A DNA stretch of 6,672 bases from an uncultured Pseudomonadota bacterium. Lineage in GTDB: Bacteria > Bdellovibrionota_B > Oligoflexia > Oligoflexales > CAILAO01. The DNA lies in assembly GCA_903832105.1 (NCBI GenBank), contig CAILAO010000248.1, positions 1 through 6,672 on the forward strand, read 5' to 3'. Positions 1 to 5,187 of this stretch are shown piece after piece; position 1 is the first letter of the stretch, and each line of letters starts with the position of its first letter. The notes below the pieces were generated by a model. That model did not search any database. It had not been told where the DNA came from and saw only the letters and a list, made by a program, of their open reading frames with translations. The position numbers were made by a program, and so were the translations under genes.

Positions 1-2
1 AC

Positions 3-68
3 TTCGCCGTATTTCTCGTAGAAGTTTTAGCGAAAAAGCTCAACGTTTCAAGAAAGAGATCACGTTGA
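3..68 (+). pseudogene. Decayed 3' tail of an unknown gene, related to the right-edge partial gene
   Basis: Reading frame 3 is open from the window edge to a TGA at 66-68 and gives 21 residues ending in LVEVLAKKLNVSRKRSR. The right-edge - strand frame contains LVEDLGEQDKVSEKRSR at the matching place. On DNA, AGATCACGTT (57-66) is identical in both, and GTTTCA and CTCAAG match on either side. Upstream, the left copy matches only after a one-base shift (frame 2 LRR against LCR). Here the frame meets TGA where the right copy has TTA. I infer a frameshifted and prematurely stopped copy of the same sequence. The function of the family is not recognised. The comparison is by eye over a short stretch, so chance or a normal gene end with limited similarity remains possible. 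Confidence 0.3.
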
Positions 69-100
69 AGTCTCAAGTTTCAAGTCCATGTCTATGAGGA

Positions 101-139
101 CGTATACGTTAATCCAGTGCCATTCAAGTGAAACAGGAG
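101..139 (+). promoter_or_regulatory. Upstream region of the ferredoxin gene: palindrome and ribosome binding site
   Basis: A perfect 10-base palindrome ACGTATACGT covers 100-109 and includes TATACG (103-108), a possible weak -10. No good -35 stands at the right distance. AGGAG at 135-139 lies 7 bases before the ATG at 147 and supports that start. TTCAAGT-like heptamers recur between 45 and 130, which may be chance in this stretch. The ribosome binding site is convincing; the promoter is not. Confidence 0.4.
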
Positions 140-146
140 TTGCGTT

Positions 147-365
147 ATGATAGTTGTTCGTGAAGAATATTGCCCCAAAAATCATCGGTGCCCAACGATA
201 GACATCTGCCCAGTCGGAGCCATCACACAGAAAAGCAAAAACTCTGCTCCAGAAGTTGATAACGGAAAATGCATTGAGTGCCAAAAATGTGTTCGAGCCT
301 GCCAGGTGTTCATGTGCATAGGGTGTGGGCATGGGAAACAGAGCGCTAAGCCTCCTTCGCGATGA
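147..365 (+). CDS. Small ferredoxin-like 4Fe-4S protein
   Basis: A 72-residue soluble electron carrier of the small ferredoxin group whose first motif reads CPxNHxCPxxxxCPVGAI. Nine cysteines are visible. C9, C15 and C21 (followed by P22) form an incomplete first motif. C42-x2-C45-x2-C48-x3-C52 forms a full second motif. By analogy with bacterial ferredoxins, C42, C45, C48 and C21 would hold one 4Fe-4S cluster. C9, C15 and C52 are too few for a standard second cluster unless another ligand helps. The proline usually following the last cysteine is Q53, and an additional C57-x2-C60 pair follows, before a basic, polar tail. No signal peptide is seen, so it should be cytoplasmic. It stands alone on its strand, about 370 bases before the next gene, and its redox partner is unknown. 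The flavodiiron gene in this window needs an electron donor, but nothing ties the two directly. Confidence 0.85.
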   Translation: MIVVREEYCPKNHRCPTIDICPVGAITQKSKNSAPEVDNGKCIECQKCVRACQVFMCIGCGHGKQSAKPPSR

Positions 366-393
366 AATATCGGATACTCCCTTGAGAGCGTTG

Positions 394-422
394 TTGACAG
401 CAGAGCAAAGACCTCTAATGAT
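394..422 (+). promoter_or_regulatory. Candidate sigma-70-type promoter
   Basis: TTGACA (394-399, six of six) is followed after 17 bases by AATGAT (417-422, four of six); TATAAA at 423-428 is a better -10 box but lies 23 bases away. Transcription would start near 430, where no convincing gene begins. It could make a long leader for the lipoprotein operon about 300 bases downstream, or a small RNA. Supported by sequence match only. Confidence 0.3.
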
Positions 423-482
423 TATAAACATGAATCTTTCGATGACACTCACTGAGGAATACACTCTATAGTTTGGGCAGTA

Positions 483-495
483 GTCACGCTGTGAC
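483..495. repeat. Short dyad GTCAC-GCT-GTGAC
   Basis: Five-base perfect arms around three bases, lying about 120 bases after the ferredoxin stop codon. It could be an operator or a small hairpin; no T-run follows, so it is not a classical terminator. It resembles loosely the GTCACTG...CAGTGA dyad before the flavodiiron gene. Confidence 0.3.
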
Positions 496-530
496 GTCCT
501 CTGCTTATAACCGCCGCCCCAATATTTTAA

Positions 531-653
531 GTAGGATGCACTTATGAATATTTAGGATCCATTTCTTTTTTAAAGGGACACTTTTCCAATCTGGACGGAC
601 GAGACAAAATGGCGATCTACATGACGCCTGTTGGCGAACCGAAAGCGCTCTAA
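531..653 (+). pseudogene. Startless open frame, possible remnant
   Basis: Between a TAA at 528-530 and a TAA at 651-653 lies an open frame of 40 residues without an initiation codon until 609. The end reads DGRDKMAIYMTPVGEPKAL. Its composition looks protein-like, but the - strand is also partly open here and no ribosome binding site precedes the ATG at 609. I do not recognise the family. It may be the tail of a decayed gene or chance. Confidence 0.15.
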
Positions 654-686
654 GTCAGTAGAGATATTCATGACTCGTAGAAATTA

Positions 687-715
687 TTGTTGGAGCGTAT
701 AGCGTATGTTAGATT
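687..715 (+). promoter_or_regulatory. Weak candidate promoter of the lipoprotein-hydrolase operon
   Basis: TTGTTG (687-692) and TAGATT (710-715) are 17 bases apart, with three and four matches to the sigma-70 boxes. The strong ribosome binding site AGGTGA (718-723), with GGG directly after, precedes the ATG at 734. Transcription from this promoter would leave little leader before that site, so the true start of transcription may lie further upstream. Confidence 0.25.
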
Positions 716-733
716 ATAGGTGAGGGATTTTCG

Positions 734-1558
734 ATGATGCGCTTGAAATATATCAATTTTTTGATCGCTGCGCTTATGGCACTTTTCACGCTCATTCTTG
801 CCAGTTGTGGATTGACTAAGAGCAAATGTGATTGCAAATCGGGTCCTGGTGTCGTTTCAGTTTCGGTTAAAGGTGATTCTCTTCCCGGTAAGACGCTTAG
901 TTTGACCTTTAGTGGCGGCCCCTCTCAAGTTACTTCCGCTATCGGGGACTACTTAAAAGCAAACAATATTCAAGCGACGTTTTTCGTGCGGGGAATGTCT
1001 GTAGATGGGTTTGAAGGCACTCTTCAGAGACTTCGTTCCCAAGGGCATCTCGTTGCTAATGGAGGATTTTCGGGACGTCCTCTGACAGAGGCACGAGACG
1101 TTGTTCTTGAACTCAGACGAACCGATGAGTTGATTACGCCATTTGTGACAGGTGATCTGTTTTTGTTTAGAGCGCCTCTAGGACTTATGAATCAGAGTAT
1201 CGCCGACGAAATCAATCACGCAGGTCTCTCGAAATATGTAGGCTCTATAGGGTCGGATATCGGTGAAGATGAAGGTTCGTTTTTGGTCGATGATCACTGT
1301 TGGCAATCGAGCTGGTCCTATGAGCGTTGTACTCAAGGATATCTTGCGAAAATTCGCAATGTCGATCATGGAATTGTTTTATTGCACGATACGAGTGATC
1401 ATACTCTTGCGCTCACGAAAGATATGGTCACTTCACTGAAAAATGAATCATTCGTTTTTGTAAGGCTTGATCAAACACCGACAATTCGTTCTAGGCTTGA
1501 GCAGAGTGGTGGGCGTCCTGGAGAGGTCGCGGGTGAAGATGCCTGCAATGATTATTAA
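734..1558 (+). CDS. NodB-fold (polysaccharide deacetylase-like) lipoprotein lacking catalytic residues
   Basis: A 274-residue envelope lipoprotein. Residues 1-24 are a type II signal peptide with lipobox L22-A23-S24-C25. A carbohydrate esterase 4 (NodB) fold runs from about 40 to 250. The family's five motifs can be traced, but the first two are dead. TFDDGP appears as T58-F-S60-G61-G-P63, losing both aspartates (catalytic base and metal ligand). The NHTYSH-type motif appears as N109-G110-G-F-S-G114, losing both metal histidines. R146 of motif 3 (FRAPLG), D186/W190 near motif 4 and H218-D219 of motif 5 (LLHD) remain. I infer a protein that keeps the fold, and perhaps glycan binding, but cannot deacetylate by the known mechanism. 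The start is set by AGGTGAGGG upstream; ATG 737 is an equal alternative. The secreted hydrolase gene follows 32 bases later, apparently in the same operon, so both probably act on the cell wall. Five cysteines beyond C25 (C32, C34, C189, C199, C271) could form disulfides. Confidence 0.85.
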   Translation: MMRLKYINFLIAALMALFTLILASCGLTKSKCDCKSGPGVVSVSVKGDSLPGKTLSLTFSGGPSQVTSAIGDYLKANNIQATFFVRGMSVDGFEGTLQRLRSQGHLVANGGFSGRPLTEARDVVLELRRTDELITPFVTGDLFLFRAPLGLMNQSIADEINHAGLSKYVGSIGSDIGEDEGSFLVDDHCWQSSWSYERCTQGYLAKIRNVDHGIVLLHDTSDHTLALTKDMVTSLKNESFVFVRLDQTPTIRSRLEQSGGRPGEVAGEDACNDY

Positions 1559-1575
1559 AATATGAATTTAAGACG

Positions 1576-1582
1576 AGGAGGA
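1576..1582 (+). promoter_or_regulatory. Strong ribosome binding site of the hydrolase gene
   Basis: AGGAGGA is a near-perfect Shine-Dalgarno sequence, with about 8 bases between it and the ATG at 1591. It lies in the 32-base gap after the lipoprotein stop codon, which supports translation of both genes from one message. Confidence 0.7.
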
Positions 1583-1590
1583 ATCAACTC

Positions 1591-3195
1591 ATGAAATATT
1601 TGCCATGTTTTTTAGCTGTTTTGCTTTCGTTTCTATTAACCGCGATCGAAGTGCACGCCAGTAGTAAAAACTTTCAAAGTTACGAAATTCTTTTTACCCC
1701 ATGGGGAGAGGCGTCAGATCAGGTTCTTCTAACAGAAAACCCAGAACGTTTCGTCGGCCCTCAGTCATTCTCTGTCGAGCACGGACAGGTTGCTTTACTC
1801 GACTCTGAAAACTCAGTAGTCAAGATTTATAAAAGCGGTTTTTTAAGAGAAAGGATCGCTCTTCCGGAAGCTGGATTCAACGACTTTATTATCCCTGATT
1901 TGAATGACCTTAGACGTTACTTCCTCTTAAAAGACAATAGAGTGCGCTCGTTCCGTGATGGAGTCGAGACTAGCTCGTATGACTCTCCGGCACCACGTCA
2001 AGTCATTACAGCTCTTTTTAAAAATGGGGCCAATGCCGTGGCTGTTATAAATGACGGTGCGTCGTCCGCCGTCGAAGGGGGGGGGTATACCCTAAGGCCT
2101 GATGAGCGCGGTGTTTTCGATCGACATGTTGGTTTCGTAAAAATTCTAAAACATAGTTGGAAAAGTATCGTTATCACGACGGAAACATCAAATATCGAGA
2201 TCTCGTCAGATCTCGAAGATTTGGGGCTAGCCCGATTTTTGGGAAGCACCCCGCAAGGCCATATTTATCTGTATGTTGAGCGTGTCGTAGAGCATACTCC
2301 GCTTAGAGTGATGAGAGAGATTCATCTCTACACTAATAAAGGGCAACTTAATGGACTTATCAGGTTCGAAAGTCATGCTCAGTCCTCGATCTTCCGCGAG
2401 TTTTATGTTGATGAAGAGGGCGCTCTTTATCAGATGATCTCCTCAAAGGAAGGCGTCAATATTATTTATCACCCATTTGATCTGAGAAACCAGGATCTTC
2501 AGATTCTTGAATCACCCTATCGTTTCAGGGACTTTTGGCACTTCAATGAATTTAAAAGGATTTTTCCACTTGATGGTCCCACCGTGTCTACAGAAGCGAG
2601 GTCAGCACCTTCCGAACCAGTGGATGCCGATTATCCTCCCATCACCTCTGCGGAGGCTCTCGCTGTCGCTGACCAGTATATAGTCCATGAGTGGGCCGCC
2701 GAAGAGAAAAATCTTACCGACGGAGAAATTGAAGACTCCGATGGTAATCCAGTTAAGACTCCTAGCTGGATCAAGGTTGGTAAAAATACAAAAGTTCCAT
2801 ACCGATGGGGTGGATTTGAGACTCCTACGCAATTTGACGAGGGACTTCTAAATGGAAAATATGCGGGTGATATAGCAACGAGCGCTCCAAGTGCTTATGC
2901 GGTTGGCGTGGACTGTTCCGGATTTGTGTCGCGCTCATGGAAGCTTCCAAATCATCAATCCACAAGCGCAATGGATACTTGGGACAAACTTCAAACGCTT
3001 GACCACTGGAAAAACCTAAAGTCAGGAGACGCGATCCATAAGGTCGGCCACGTAAGGCTTCATGTCGCTCACAATAGTAACGGTTCTCTTCAAGTAGCTG
3101 AATCATCCGGCGCCGACTGGCGAACATCTTACCGTGATTACACTTACGATCAACTAACTGCCTATACGGCGAAGCATTATATTAATCTGCAATAA
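1591..3195 (+). CDS. Secreted NlpC/P60-type peptidoglycan hydrolase with beta-rich N-terminal region
   Basis: A 534-residue exported protein. Residues 1-23 form a signal peptide with a likely signal peptidase I cut after V-H-A (23/24). Residues about 50-325 are rich in short beta strands with turns such as VALLDSENSVVKIY, like beta-propeller (NHL-like) blades; no exact repeat is visible. A Pro/Ser/Ala-rich linker covers about 330-352. The C-terminal part holds the NlpC/P60-type core: PYRWGGF (403-409), catalytic C442 in D-C-S-G-F, G479-D480, and H487 in GHVRLHV as the likely catalytic histidine. The third polar residue is unclear (perhaps H491 or one near E504). Such enzymes cut stem-peptide bonds of peptidoglycan. 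The YRWGGF...VDCSGFVSR arrangement recalls uncharacterised NlpC/P60-like proteins of several phyla. It is the second gene of an operon with the NodB-fold lipoprotein and ends just before an intrinsic terminator. A G9 run codes for G163-G165 and makes this gene prone to frameshift. The peptidase call is firm; the propeller call is inference. Confidence 0.82.
   Translation: MKYLPCFLAVLLSFLLTAIEVHASSKNFQSYEILFTPWGEASDQVLLTENPERFVGPQSFSVEHGQVALLDSENSVVKIYKSGFLRERIALPEAGFNDFIIPDLNDLRRYFLLKDNRVRSFRDGVETSSYDSPAPRQVITALFKNGANAVAVINDGASSAVEGGGYTLRPDERGVFDRHVGFVKILKHSWKSIVITTETSNIEISSDLEDLGLARFLGSTPQGHIYLYVERVVEHTPLRVMREIHLYTNKGQLNGLIRFESHAQSSIFREFYVDEEGALYQMISSKEGVNIIYHPFDLRNQDLQILESPYRFRDFWHFNEFKRIFPLDGPTVSTEARSAPSEPVDADYPPITSAEALAVADQYIVHEWAAEEKNLTDGEIEDSDGNPVKTPSWIKVGKNTKVPYRWGGFETPTQFDEGLLNGKYAGDIATSAPSAYAVGVDCSGFVSRSWKLPNHQSTSAMDTWDKLQTLDHWKNLKSGDAIHKVGHVRLHVAHNSNGSLQVAESSGADWRTSYRDYTYDQLTAYTAKHYINLQ
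2077..2085 (+). repeat. In-frame G9 homopolymer, possible phase-variation tract
   Basis: Nine guanines encode three glycines in the hydrolase. Losing one base brings TAA at 2093-2095 into frame; gaining one brings TGA at 2100-2102 into frame. Either change would leave only about 167-170 residues and remove the peptidase domain. Poly-G tracts of this length are known contingency sites in several bacteria. Whether this one varies is not shown here, and homopolymer sequencing error is an alternative. Confidence 0.55.
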
Positions 3196-3209
3196 ACCGG
3201 AGTTGTCCC

Positions 3210-3241
3210 GTTTTGCCATATTAAAATGGCAAAACCTTTTT
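3210..3241 (+). terminator. Intrinsic terminator of the lipoprotein-hydrolase operon
   Basis: GTTTTGCCAT (3210-3219) pairs perfectly with ATGGCAAAAC (3226-3235) across a six-base loop, followed by C and TTTTT (3237-3241). It begins 14 bases after the hydrolase stop codon. The convergent satP stop codon (3221-3223) lies in its loop, so the right arm codes for the last residues of SatP. On the - strand no T-run follows, so it works as a terminator mainly for the + strand, though the hairpin could also protect the 3' end of the satP message. Confidence 0.75.
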
Positions 3242-3784
3242 CCCAAATTTTTCGTAAAGAACTTCTGCCATTGCGAGATAGATAGCGCTTGCACCGCAGA
3301 ACAGACCTTCCCATCCTGCGATAAAGCCGATTTCTTTACTCCCCGTCCAATCGCGGATCGCTAGCAAGAAGAAAAGAACAACGAGAGAAAGAAACACAAA
3401 CTGCAGAACACGACTAGCTTTCAGCGTGCCAAAAAACATGAAGAATGTGAAAATTCCCCACACAAAGAGATACCACCCCATACTTGCTTCTGATGTTTTT
3501 TCAGCCCAACCAAGTTTCGGCAAAATGAGCAAAACGACAAGGCTTAACCAAAAGAATCCGTAAGACACAAAAGCGGTCAGTCCAAAAGTATTGCCTTTTC
3601 TAAACTCTAAAATACCAGCGATAACTTGAGCTATTCCTCCATAACATATCCCCATCGCCAAAATCATAGCGCTTAAAGGGTAAAGTTCGGGATAGGCATT
3701 GTGAATGTTGAGCAGAACCGTTGTCATTCCAAAACCCATGAGACCGAGAGGAGCGGGATTAGCAAGAACTTCTGTTTTTTCCAT
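3221..3784 (-). CDS. satP: SatP-family acetate/succinate:proton symporter
   Basis: A 187-residue inner membrane protein of the GPR1/FUN34/YaaH (AceTr) family, almost the length of E. coli SatP (188). Known members take up acetate and succinate with protons. The family signature N9-P-A-P-L-G-L15 opens the first membrane segment. Other SatP-like blocks follow: GGIAQVIAGILEFRKGNTFG (49-68), SYGFFWL (74-80), FFGTLKASRVLQFVF (117-131) and GASAIYLAMAEVL (164-176). Six hydrophobic segments can be drawn, at roughly 12-28, 36-58, 68-89, 103-120, 126-143 and 153-173. The similarity to the E. coli protein, as remembered, is high along the whole length. TAAGGA lies about 10 bases before the start codon, and a good promoter lies further upstream, so it can be expressed on its own. 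It converges on the hydrolase gene and shares its 3' end with that operon's terminator. The role here is probably acetate uptake or release at low pH or in fermentation. Confidence 0.93.
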   Translation of the reverse strand: MEKTEVLANPAPLGLMGFGMTTVLLNIHNAYPELYPLSAMILAMGICYGGIAQVIAGILEFRKGNTFGLTAFVSYGFFWLSLVVLLILPKLGWAEKTSEASMGWYLFVWGIFTFFMFFGTLKASRVLQFVFLSLVVLFFLLAIRDWTGSKEIGFIAGWEGLFCGASAIYLAMAEVLYEKFGKKVLPF

Positions 3785-3817
3785 GATGGATCTTTCCTTA
3801 AATAAGTTTAGCCATTT

Positions 3818-3845
3818 AGTGTAGTTAACAGCGCTAATATGTCAA
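3818..3845 (-). promoter_or_regulatory. Promoter of satP
   Basis: On the - strand TTGACA (3840-3845, perfect) is followed by 16 bases and TACACT (3818-3823, four of six). The start of transcription would be near 3811, giving a leader of about 26 bases that contains the ribosome binding site TAAGGA (3795-3800). It separates satP from the upstream flavodiiron gene as its own transcription unit. Confidence 0.55.
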
Positions 3846-3847
3846 GC

Positions 3848-3870
3848 AAAAAGGGGCTAGCTTCAAACCC
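3848..3870 (-). terminator. Weak intrinsic terminator after the flavodiiron gene
   Basis: Read on the - strand, GGGTT and AGCCC can pair (one G-T wobble) around a seven-base loop, followed by C and TTTTT (3848-3852). It lies about 40 bases after the flavodiiron stop codon and next to the -35 box of satP. The stem is short, so termination may be partial. Confidence 0.35.
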
Positions 3871-3911
3871 GAAGGACAAAGAAAGGAAGAGGAGTTCAAA
3901 ACCGATATTTT

Positions 3912-5105
3912 TTAGAAGTACTCTTTCAACCCCTTACCAAATTCAATGGCCTTTTCAGTGCTTTCGTCATCATTAGGCATCCATTGAAGTTTTAGGCCGT
4001 CAGTGACGACGCTAAACCCAGCATTTTTCAAATTTTCACTAATAATTTTAACAGACTCAGAATTCCAACCATAGGTCCCAAAAGCGAAAGCCTTTTTGTC
4101 TTTAAAACCCAAGCCTCGCAATTCTTCTAGCAAAGCGGCAACAGATGTCAATATGCCTTTGTTGACCGTTGGAGATCCGATGCCAATCATGTTTGAGCGA
4201 AAAACCTCTGTAACGAGATCATTTTTATCGGTTTTAGCGCTATTAAAAATTTTAATATTTACCTTGGAATCGGTCGCTTGAATGCCTTTTGCAATATTTT
4301 CAGCCATGACTCTTGTGCCGTTCCACATCGTGTCATAGATGAGTGTGATTTGGTTTTCTTTGTATTGTTGAGACCAATCTAGATATTTCTGAACAATCTG
4401 CATGGGGTTGTTGCGCCATATGACCCCGTGACTTGTACAGATTATATCGAGAGGAAGATTCAATTGTACAAACTCGTCAATTTTACTTTTTACCAATTTA
4501 CTAAAAGGAGTAAGAATATTTGCATAATATTTGATCGCTTCTGAAAACAATTCGTCTTGATTAACTAGATCGTTAAACAAATACTCCGTTGCATAGTGTT
4601 GACCAAAAGCATCGTTACTAAAAAGAACATGATCACCGGTTAAATATTCCATCATGCTATCGGGCCAGTGTAGCATGGGGGCTTCGATAAAAATCAAATC
4701 TTTCCCAGGCCCAATGGAAAGCCTTTGCCCTGTTTTTATGGGAATAAAATTCCAATCTTGGTGATAATGACCTTTTAAGGATTTTATTCCATTTTGGGAG
4801 CAGTAAATCGGCTTTTCAGGTATATGCTTCATCAAGTCCGGTAAGGCTCCGCTATGATCACTTTCAGCGTGATTTGCGATGACATAATCAATTTTTTCAA
4901 GTGGAATGATTTTTCTCAAATTGGTTACAAATTCCTGAGCAAACGGCTTCCATACAGTATCAATAAGAACGGTTTTTTCCTCACGAATGAGATATGAGTT
5001 GTATGTCGATCCGCGATGCGTCGAGTATTCGTCCCCGTGAAACTTTCTAAGTTCCCAATCTGTTTTGCCGATCCACATGATATTGCTTTTTACAGGTACT
5101 GCCAT
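3912..5105 (-). CDS. Flavodiiron protein (NO/O2 reductase), NorV-like without rubredoxin domain
   Basis: A 397-residue cytoplasmic class A flavodiiron protein that reduces NO to N2O and/or O2 to water. The N-terminal metallo-beta-lactamase-like half carries the diiron ligands H79-x-E81-x-D83 (with H84), H146 (LHWPDSMM), D165 (SNDAFGQH) and H226 (TSHGVIWR). The C-terminal flavodoxin-like half (from about 252) has the FMN loops at YDTMWNGT (257-264), GSPTVNKG (310-317) and FGTYGWNSESV (342-352). The sequence follows E. coli NorV closely through both domains but stops where NorV's rubredoxin domain would begin, so a separate rubredoxin or ferredoxin and a reductase must supply electrons; none is adjacent. 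The start is placed at the ATG with AAGGAGG directly upstream. An in-frame ATG eight codons earlier (5127-5129) has no such site, and the family aligns from the later one. The PAS kinase gene lies 82 bases upstream on the same strand, with a dyad between. NO or O2 preference cannot be read from sequence. Confidence 0.93.
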   Translation of the reverse strand: MAVPVKSNIMWIGKTDWELRKFHGDEYSTHRGSTYNSYLIREEKTVLIDTVWKPFAQEFVTNLRKIIPLEKIDYVIANHAESDHSGALPDLMKHIPEKPIYCSQNGIKSLKGHYHQDWNFIPIKTGQRLSIGPGKDLIFIEAPMLHWPDSMMEYLTGDHVLFSNDAFGQHYATEYLFNDLVNQDELFSEAIKYYANILTPFSKLVKSKIDEFVQLNLPLDIICTSHGVIWRNNPMQIVQKYLDWSQQYKENQITLIYDTMWNGTRVMAENIAKGIQATDSKVNIKIFNSAKTDKNDLVTEVFRSNMIGIGSPTVNKGILTSVAALLEELRGLGFKDKKAFAFGTYGWNSESVKIISENLKNAGFSVVTDGLKLQWMPNDDESTEKAIEFGKGLKEYF

Positions 5106-5109
5106 AACG

Positions 5110-5116
5110 CCTCCTT
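5110..5116 (-). promoter_or_regulatory. Ribosome binding site that decides the flavodiiron start
   Basis: AAGGAGG on the - strand ends four bases before the ATG at 5103-5105. The upstream in-frame ATG (5127-5129) would make this site part of the coding sequence and is itself preceded by no Shine-Dalgarno match. The spacing is slightly short but workable. Confidence 0.65.
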
Positions 5117-5142
5117 CCCTTTTGGACATATCATGATTTTTG

Positions 5143-5156
5143 TCACTGTGCAGTGA
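5143..5156. promoter_or_regulatory. Dyad TCACTG-TG-CAGTGA upstream of the flavodiiron gene
   Basis: Perfect six-base arms around two bases in the 82-base gap between kinase and flavodiiron genes, 37 bases before the chosen start codon. On the - strand its TTCACT can act as a poor -35 with CATGAT 16 bases on (four matches each). It is a candidate operator for control of the flavodiiron gene. It does not fit the NorR GT-N7-AC or FNR TTGAT-N4-ATCAA consensus. Confidence 0.4.
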
Positions 5157-5187
5157 ATTTATCGCCAGGGTAAACGTATTTTAATTC

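Larger units (their letters stand above)
366..733. other. Intergenic stretch without a recognisable gene
   Basis: I find no gene with start codon, ribosome binding site and usable length here. It holds a perfect -35 box (TTGACA, 394-399), a GTCAC-GCT-GTGAC dyad at 483-495, a 41-codon startless open frame (531-653), a small CGCC-TGTT-GGCG hairpin (625-636), and the likely upstream signals of the lipoprotein gene (687-726). No clear intrinsic terminator follows the ferredoxin gene. The stretch may be partly decayed coding DNA or may carry an untranslated RNA. Confidence 0.6.

Noticed and set aside
60..464. Long - strand open frame of 134 codons opposite the ferredoxin gene
   Set aside because: It mirrors the ferredoxin gene, whose cysteine motifs and ribosome binding site are clear, and it extends through unrelated intergenic sequence without a recognisable domain.
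574..640. Possible insertion sequence end (GGGACACTTTTCC and GGACGGACGAGACA resembling ends of IS21-type elements)
   Set aside because: The resemblance is from memory and loose; no matching inverted end, target duplication or transposase gene is present.
2825..3127. - strand open frame of 100 codons inside the hydrolase gene
   Set aside because: It lies opposite the peptidase domain, whose catalytic motifs are intact, and has no ribosome binding site or family features.
4096..4281. + strand open frame of 61 codons inside the flavodiiron gene
   Set aside because: It is opposite the flavodoxin domain and has no independent support.
5106..5129. Upstream start for the flavodiiron protein (eight extra residues)
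   Set aside because: The extra codons contain the AAGGAGG ribosome binding site of the later ATG, the upstream ATG has no such site, and NorV aligns from the later methionine.
5143..5180. Sigma-54 promoter before the flavodiiron gene (CTGGCG ... CTGCAC on the - strand)
   Set aside because: The GG and GC are 13 bases apart rather than 10, so the -24/-12 geometry is wrong.
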